Positions 56,833 to 64,000 of a stretch of DNA of 64,000 nt are shown in pieces. Source of the stretch: Bursaphelenchus xylophilus (taxonomy: Eukaryota; Nematoda; Chromadorea; Rhabditida; Aphelenchoididae). The stretch is from the NCBI GenBank assembly GCA_904066235.2, contig CAJFCV020000003.1, positions 4,464,001 through 4,528,000 on the forward strand, read 5' to 3'. Position 1 is the stretch's first letter; the number at the start of each line of letters is the position of its first letter. Under the pieces are notes generated by a model, which saw nothing but the letters and a program-made list of their open reading frames with translations, was not told where the DNA came from and made no database searches. Made by a program: the position numbers and the translations under genes.

Positions 56833-59786
56833 AGTACGGACTAGCCGACCATAAAACTGGTAAGGACGTGGCGATCTTTGTGTTAACTAGCGATGTAGAG
56901 ACTGAGGTATGCAGTTGTTGTTGAAAGGAAGGGGGGTCTTACAAACAGTAGATTTTGCGAATAGCGGAAGCAAAATATGATGATCAAGACGACGTGCTAT
57001 TGTTGATTGTAGATTCAAATTATTGGTTTCGAAATGCAGGAGATTCAGTGTCGATTCAGGATATTATGCGAGCAGTTTGTAATATCATTCATAGCCAGTC
57101 AAATATCCATAAGAGAGGCTGAGGCAAACGCCTTAAACAATAAAAATAAAAACATTCAATGCCAGAAGCGCGCACAAAAAACGAATCTGCATACCTCGCT
57201 GCCCATATGGACTCGTTCAAACCCCCAAATTAAGCCCGTATTTTGGTAAAGCGCCCACTTAAAATTTGCATAAAAGAGCAGAAATCGGGGAGGGAAAATT
57301 GAAAGGGAAAATTATAAAAGCGAGGCGAGCGAGGGAGAAAGAAAGAGATGACCTCCACTCGAGTGAACGTCTTTCCCCCACAGATCTGCGGTCAGTATTA
57401 TGGGAGACTTTGGGCGAGATTAGCCATCCAAAAACACCCGATAAGCGCTACAAAACCTTGTTTTTTCGAAAAAATTCATCAAAAAGGGATCGTTGGATGA
57501 GATAAAGCCCAGAGTTACAACGTTTGTTTTCCTGAGTGACATCGCCCAAGAAGTCCGACAGTTGTTTTCGGCGAACTCCCCACCATTTTTTCCCCAAAAT
57601 CCCGCATTTTTTCCGAAAAGTCTGGACTGTTCCCGGCAAAATGGGAGCGGAATTGAAATTAGACGTGTAATTAAGCGGCAATGAAAGCATTCCGAATAGC
57701 CTGAGGGCGTCTTCTTGAGCGTGTGATTAAGCGGAATGTGATCCAGCCGAGTTTCCGATTGGAGAACCCAATAAAACGAACGAAAAAGGGGAGATCTCCA
57801 AGCCAATACCGCATTTCCACCCGAAACACCGGCCTTCCGCCAGTGGGGCGTCTTTTCTTGAGGCGCCCCAAAAAAGGCCTCGGGCCAAGACCTTTGAAGC
57901 GGGGGAGGGATGGGTGGCCAGGACATAAATTGCCAGGAAATATGGACGGTAACATGGTTTGGGGATCGGTTTTTGAGGGTGGAAGGCGAAAAACTGTACG
58001 GAAACTCCATTTCCAGGCCTTAAAAGTGGAATTTCTGACCTTTACGAGCCTAAAAAGATGGGGGCTTATTACCCAACTCTTTGTTCATGAGTAGTTGGTC
58101 TTAGTTCCGAGGAAAAATTAGTAAAGGAATATGTCATAAATCAAGTTGATGACAGCATGCGGGGATTATAAACTACATAGCCGAAATGCCAATCAGTTTA
58201 ATGAGCTAATAGATCCAGATTTGATTCCAGATGTTGGGTCAGAAGACTGGACAAAGATACGATTTGATAATGAGATTAGATAGGGCCCAAAAGGGCAAAG
58301 AAAAAGACAAATTTAAACGCTCTCTGATACTATAATTATCGACTTTTGTTCCCATCCAAATAGCTGTCCGTTGCCCTTATTCCGACTACTTTCAAAGGTC
58401 TTCCATTACCCGCTTCCCACGCCTGGAATGCATCAAATCACGGCCTGCAGGCGGCTAGCCAAACACATGCCGGCCATGCGTTCAGAAACCCGAAAAAAAG
58501 TACAGCTGAAAAAAGAAATTGGGTTTCCAAAAAAACGAAAAATAAAAAAAAGTCGCGGGTATTTTCGGCTCGCGGCCAAAGGCCGTGGAATTTCCACTTG
58601 GCCGGCCAGTTGTGGCCATGTCTCCTCGCTTCGGCCGCTCTCTCCCCGCCACCCGAAAACGGGGTCATTCGGGATTCGAGAGCGACCGAAAACGGAGAGA
58701 GCACGCAGAATGGAGAGAGTGGCCAGAGACAACTCAGCGGAAGGGAAGAGATGCGGGATTGGGAGATGGAAATGAACAAGGGATATCGGGGATATATGTA
58801 AATGAGGGGAGAATGAGGGATTACATCGTGTTTCGGTGGCTTTAAACGGAATATGGCGGCTAATATTTGATGCTGAAAGGAAGTGTTGAAAGGTACTACC
58901 GACTTGGATTTCGTGTACCAAGACCTTGATGACGTTCTAATTACTCAAAATTTTGGATAGCGCTATATAAAGAGATTGAACGAATTTTTCAGTGGAGACA
59001 TTGGGAAAAATAAAGAGTGTTAGCAGAGAAACAATATTTTTTTGCTACAGCCTTACAAATTTAGTGGAATAAAAAAAAATTTTTTGTTCACCCGTTAAAG
59101 ATACTGTTCAAAAAAATAACCAAAAACTAGTATCAGTGTTTCTCCGATCCCCCACACATCTTCTTTTAATCTATGGCCAGTTAACTTGTCACATCAAGTC
59201 ACCTATTTCTTCGGGCGATTTCTTGGCCATTTTCCCTCGAAAACGCTTCAACTCCGTTTGGCCTGACCCCGAATTACATTGTTTGCCTGTTCTCATCTCA
59301 GAATCTGTCATCTGATACTCCTTTTGGGTCACTCGGGGACAAGAAAAGAATGATTAATATCTCATACAAAATTCGTTAGGAGCCTGGTAACAAAGCTTCA
59401 CGATTCTCTTGAGAAACTTGACTTTACAGTAATCGAAAAAACTCTAAAATTAATAGACAGCTGTCCGTTAATAGCTTTATTAATATTTTGGCATTAAAAT
59501 AAATAACAAATGAGGAATGTGACAAAACAAGATGACAACAAAAGAATCTCTACGAAATAAAAAGTTACAGTAAGACACTGTATACAAGGTATAACAACAT
59601 TGTGAGCTTAGGGCTGTGACCGGTGTGTGCATGAAAGATTATTGTATAGAATGTCCGAATTGTGTTGCCTAAGGCAATGTTATTATAAATGAGTTTTATT
59701 GCCTCATGCGATTAGATGTAAGGCAAATTGTTAAGACAAAATCAACCCTAAAACTGTTCAGATTTGACTAGAATATGGGAAGGAGA
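56833..59786. other. Upstream region of liprin-alpha; no gene recognised
   Basis: About 3 kb without a supported gene. Parts around 57.8 and 58.6 kb are more GC-rich than other spacers and give overlapping open frames on both strands (57420-58094, 58371-58921). None has a recognisable domain, and complementary open frames in all directions point to base composition rather than genes. Likely regulatory/promoter sequence. Confidence 0.4.
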
Positions 59787-59804
59787 AGAGAGAGAGAGAG
59801 AGAG
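59787..59804 (+). repeat. (AG)n microsatellite
   Basis: About nine AG units just downstream of the galactosyltransferase stop codon. Confidence 0.9.
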
Positions 59805-59839
59805 AACGATATACATACTCAGGGACCCGTGTTTGAGTT

Positions 59840-62800
59840 TTACTTAGTAACGACTACTGTGTTGTTGGTATTCGTATTCAGCTTGTTGGCGGACTTGATC
59901 TCGGCCTCGCTGGTCTTGGTCAACAAAGAGCTGAGGTCCTTGTCCGTCTTTTTGAACACATCATCAGCTCCCATGCTCTGAATGGACATCAGATACGCCT
60001 TGTCCAACAACGGCATCTCTTTGGGACCAAAGGATTGGACTGTCGTCGGATCAAGTCCAAATGGTCGTAGATGGTAGACCAGGTATTCTAAGACGTACAT
60101 CAAGGCGGGCGATACGTAATGGAAAGAAATGGCATAATCGGAACAACAGCCAGGCCCCTAAAATCGCATTTATCATGTTGGAAAGGCAGTTTCAGTTTCA
60201 TATTACAACCTTTCAATTTAGTATGCCCCATATTTCGTATCTACAAACGACCCGGTCGTATACGTACTTACTTCCCAGCGTCACCTCTATAAGCTTTAAA
60301 GCTTAGAAAATTTGTAATCCCAAAACCCCTAATCTTTTTCAAACTCCAAGAATCAGGAAACAGGCGGCGGAGGAATAAAGTAAATTCATAATTTCATCAA
60401 AATAAACGAGAGTGACGCCCAAGATGACGTCATTTGATAACGAAACCGGTCACTGTGGGGTAGTCCGTTGGTAATTAATTTTTGGTTTCAAGAAGGTGAA
60501 TATTTTAAAACTTTAATTTTCGAGATCTTAGCCACAATCAACGTACTTCAATTGTAGAAGATGCCCGAGGCAATTAAAATTTTTTGAGATGGTGAATTGA
60601 CAGTCCCCATTCGGAAGTGTCTTACCTGATCCATAGGATAATAAATATATTGCCAGAACCAGAAGCCAGGGTCCACATGTCCCGGGACCAAGTGATGCTC
60701 CGGCACGAACGGTAAGAACCGATGATGGCCATCCGAATCCCTCGAATCCCCAGCTCGGACTCCCACCTTCTCCAAACACTTGCCCATCTCCGCATCTTCG
60801 GCTCCACTCTCCGATGGGGAGCATTTCTTCTTATCCGGCAACGCTTTGGCCACAAATGTCTTCAAGGCTTCTCGGGAGAGGACGTAACCGGCTCCTCCAC
60901 TCATGTAGCCTTGTTTGGTAAAGGGCTTGAACTTGCAACCGAAGAAAACGGGCTCCTCCGGTTTGTGGGACATCAGCATAAATCTGGAAAAAAGACCACG
61001 TGAAATGAGGAGAGTCGGCCAGGCAAAAAACTTTTTTTAGCCAGGAGATTATTTTTCAATGTGAAATCCACAGATCTCATTAATCTTATAAAAAATCTAA
61101 CAACAAGTATTGTATTTTGAAATCGACCTCTGCCCCCACTGCTATCGTAAGTCTACAAACTCCGAGAATCTGATGGCATCTTCCAGAAAAAGGATATCCC
61201 TTGCACAAGATCTTCCACAATACGGCCGTGTGGATGTTAGGGCTCATCCCCAAAGACGATGATCGCATTCTTCGAGAGCTACGAGCACAACAAAATATCC
61301 CCCCTCCTCGTTGGTTACGTCAATCCCGAGAGCGATAAGGCCCATTATCAGCTCCTTAAAAGCACAAAGCCAGCGGGGCTGAGTAAGCCCGCACCCAGCG
61401 AAACTCACCGCAGGTTCTCCATGATGACGTACGTGTCGTCGTCGGCCTTGAGAAACCAATCGTATTCGTCCTAAAAATAGGGTTGCGTCAACTTTTGGCA
61501 ATAATTTCAACATTACACTAAGCGTCGTCCTCTTTTTTGGTAAATTAATCTCTTCCCTCCCTCCCCCCATTCGCCTCCAACCATTCTCGCGATGACGTTA
61601 AATACGCAAATGACAAAATCCGGGAGCAGAAAAAAGTTCCGCGGGCTTCGGAATTTAAATTCGGGACTGGGAGGGATAAGAAGTCAGTTCAAGGAGGGCG
61701 CGAGCGGCCAGATCGGCAAGTCATTCTCTTCAATATTGCTTTCATTTGGTCTCTATTTAGGTCCCAGATTGATCTATTCTAATCGTATCACTATTTTTTT
61801 CTGTGTTCTGTATTCTTCCTTAACGATTCGACCCCATCCAACTTACAATATATCGATCGTGGATGTATTTGAACGCGGCTTTTGTCTTGGCCCATAAATG
61901 ATCGCGGCCTTCCGAGATGTTCAAATTGATCGCGGGTAGATCAGGGTCCTCTGCTGAGGACATGAACACGAATTTATTGCATCGCCTCGACCAGGTCGCT
62001 TTCACATGTTTGGCTCTTTTTTCGTGATTTTGTTTACCCGTCAGAATCCAGCAGAATATCCGAACTCTTTTTGAGATCTCCAACGCTAATTGACCTTCTC
62101 CTGAAATAATGTTTTGTCATAACAAGCAATGCGTGTCTCTGACGACGCTTAAATTATGCATGTGTCATCTGTCTGGTCTCAGCGATTCGTAGAAATTTTA
62201 GATGACGCTTTGTGATGTCTTCGAAATTCTTCAACTATTTTTATTAAGAGACTATGGAAAACGAGGAGGGCCGGCTTGAAAAAAAAATCCATTTCATCCA
62301 AAATCCAAGCCATGAGACTGTAATTTCAAGCTTCAAAGATGTTTCCAAAATCGTTTTTAAATCGAAATCTTATCCACTCAAGAATAATTAATTCAGTTAC
62401 TTTCGGCCATTAGTTGGGTTTACGGACAGCTTATTCCTCCCCCTACACTCCAGCTGATCAGTTGTGGGTGTGAAATTATTACTTTGTTTTCTAAGCTCTG
62501 TCGAGTCGGCGAGTAGGAGTTTGAGCCGGAAGGACCGCATTTTTAACCACTAGAGACAAGTTGAGGATGGTAAAAGTGCCGGTACTTTCGTTTTAAAGCG
62601 CCTCTCTATGTGACTCAATTCTCGATTACATCGAATTTGCTGTTAATATGAGGAAACATGTGGAATGAGGGTAAGGGTAAAATAAAAGTTTAGATTTTTC
62701 TTTTCAATCAAAAGAAGGTGAGAAATGAGAGTGAAGCTCTTACCATGATGATGATCAGTGCCATTTCCGCCATGGAAATGCAACGCCTCCTTGGGAGCAT

Positions 62801-62984
62801 CACTATCGTCTACTTCTTCATCATCATGGGCGTCGTGTCGATGTAACGGCTTCTCCAACCGGTTCGCCCTAATGTAACCATAATCTATCGAGGACCGAGT
62901 GCTGGGAAGGATGAATACAGCTATCGTGAGACCAATGACAATCCCCACAAACAGGTTTATCACGGCCGAACTCAGTCGTACCAT
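59840..62984 (-). CDS. Core-1 beta-1,3-galactosyltransferase (T-synthase, C1GALT1 family)
   Basis: Exons 62984-62744, 62100-61847, 61470-61409, 60983-60626 and 60157-59840 encode 410 residues. It is a type II Golgi membrane protein: short basic N-terminus, signal anchor (~9-27, [17 protein letters not shown]), a His/Asp-rich stem, then the GT31 catalytic domain. The metal/UDP-binding DDD motif is at ~175-177 ([15 protein letters not shown]). The C1GALT1 hallmarks are [25 protein letters not shown] and [15 protein letters not shown], with the C-terminal [12 protein letters not shown]. It should transfer galactose from UDP-Gal to O-GalNAc-Ser/Thr, making core 1. An acceptor CCTTCAG lies 9 nt upstream of the ATG, suggesting trans-splicing. 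The extra C-terminal tail ([12 protein letters not shown]) is low-complexity. Confidence 0.92.
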
Positions 62985-62993
62985 GGGTGAGTT

Positions 62994-62999
62994 CTGAAG
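62994..62999 (-). promoter_or_regulatory. Probable spliced-leader acceptor of the T-synthase gene
   Basis: Minus-strand CCTTCAG followed by 9 nt and then the ATG; consistent with trans-splicing, though a 5'-UTR cis intron is equally possible from sequence alone. Confidence 0.35.
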
Positions 63000-64000
63000 G
63001 TTATATAATAGATATATTTAATAAAGCGCATTGAGTCAAAATATTATAGTTTTAAAAACAGAATTATCATCTCTGGAACTATGGAAAGCTGATGTTTCGA
63101 CTCTGGAAACCATCAAAAAAGATCTTTGAATATCGTGACTAAGGCTGCAAAACGCGACCTCAAATTTACAGAGGCCACTCCGTAAATCCGGCGTAAGTCT
63201 GTCAAGAAACTCGAAGCTCCACACGGTGATATCCCCCTCTCAAAAACATTATAAACCAGCTAACCTTTGCAGCGTTTGTAACGTTGTCAATTCGAATCCG
63301 GACGAGATCTCCTCAGACCCATTCAGTGTTTGCTCATATTGGCCACAACTGAACCAACAAATTTAATACATTCATTCGAAAAACGTCAGCTAGCGCGATT
63401 AAAATTCACGAAGACTCCATCATTCATTACATTCCCCGCTTCCAGCCCAAATTCGGGGCTCAAAATCAATCCGCAAACTCGCAAAGAAAAGAAAGATTCG
63501 AAGGTATGTTCGCTGCACAAATATCGGTTACCGGCTTTTCTAATTCCGAGCCTGTGCGCTTAAATTGGAGGGTACACAAAAATGGGCATTCGAACATCGA
63601 GTTGGTATTACTTTTTAATGCAAATCCTCGAAAAATGATTATTTGAGACGTGGGCACGACAACAAACAGGTATTTGAATAATTGCAGGTGATGTGGAATT
63701 GGGGAGGGTGATCAAAATTTATTGGGAAATTGACCGACTTGAAAACACAAGTCAAAATTATGAATAAGACACAAGTCTTACAGCTCGTATATTTTCTCCG
63801 TTAAGAAAATTAAAACAAAATACCAAAGGCCCAGTCAGTTTCTATTAATCAGCTCAAATTACATTGATTCACAATATTTGGGAAACGGAGAATTACCATT
63901 AAATGGGAAACTGTCCCCGTTTTTACGGAACAACAAAACGATGGAGTGACAGTGGGCTGGTTTTACAATATAAATGCACTTGCAGCACTCATGGGGATAT
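63000..64000. other. Upstream flank of T-synthase; no gene recognised
   Basis: AT-rich. Short frames (for example 63330-63563 on the plus strand) have no recognisable domain or splice partners. Confidence 0.4.

Noticed and set aside
57420..58921. Several 100-196 residue overlapping frames upstream of liprin-alpha
   Set aside because: Open in multiple frames on both strands in a locally GC-rich stretch; no motif, splice logic or family match.
1..64000. CRISPR arrays, bacterial operons, prophage or plasmid features
   Set aside because: No regularly spaced direct repeats; intron structure and gene families are nematode.

Overview
This is eukaryotic DNA, almost certainly from a nematode. The genes are split by introns (the shortest 35-60 nt), with GT..TTTCAG junctions. 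Several start codons sit directly behind a TTTTCAG acceptor, as expected where a spliced leader is trans-spliced on. The gene content also fits: a transthyretin-like secreted protein, a TWK-type two-pore potassium channel, a nematode-style 7TM chemoreceptor, liprin-alpha (SYD-2), an AMPK gamma subunit and core-1 galactosyltransferase. Non-coding DNA is AT-rich. I cannot name the species.

Layout. 1-14.5 kb holds three tandem, same-strand DUF829/TMEM53 alpha/beta-hydrolase-like genes (the first cut by the window edge). They are separated by repeat-rich DNA: two long foldback palindromes that share termini and a core motif, a third, unrelated palindrome that appears to interrupt an unidentified reading frame, and a candidate solo LTR. 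14.5-18.9 kb (minus): a K2P potassium channel, convergent with the third DUF829 gene. 19.5-23.1 kb: three small genes, a secreted glutaredoxin (minus), a transthyretin-like protein (plus) and a FAM162-family membrane protein (minus). 23.1-32 kb: gene-poor, with a TA-flanked 1 kb palindromic element, hairpins and a small MITE-like repeat.

32.0-49.7 kb (plus): one large AMPK gamma gene. A Ser/Arg-rich N-terminus is spread over small exons, followed by a compact four-CBS core. Codon phases show that alternative N-terminal modules and one alternative first exon all enter the same core exon in phase 1. A complete divergent cyclin E-like gene lies antisense inside one AMPK gamma intron, and two copies of a TA-flanked MITE lie in another. 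50.5-52.2 kb (minus): a 7TM receptor whose first intron is almost entirely a MITE. 52.7-56.8 kb (minus): a full-length liprin-alpha of about 1,123 residues with coiled coil and three SAM domains. 59.8-63.0 kb (minus): core-1 beta-1,3-galactosyltransferase (T-synthase).

These genes do not form an operon; they act in unrelated processes (energy sensing, cell cycle, synapse assembly, excitability, O-glycosylation). All gene models are my own manual splicing from the sequence. Every complete model closes in frame across all exons, but no transcript evidence was available.
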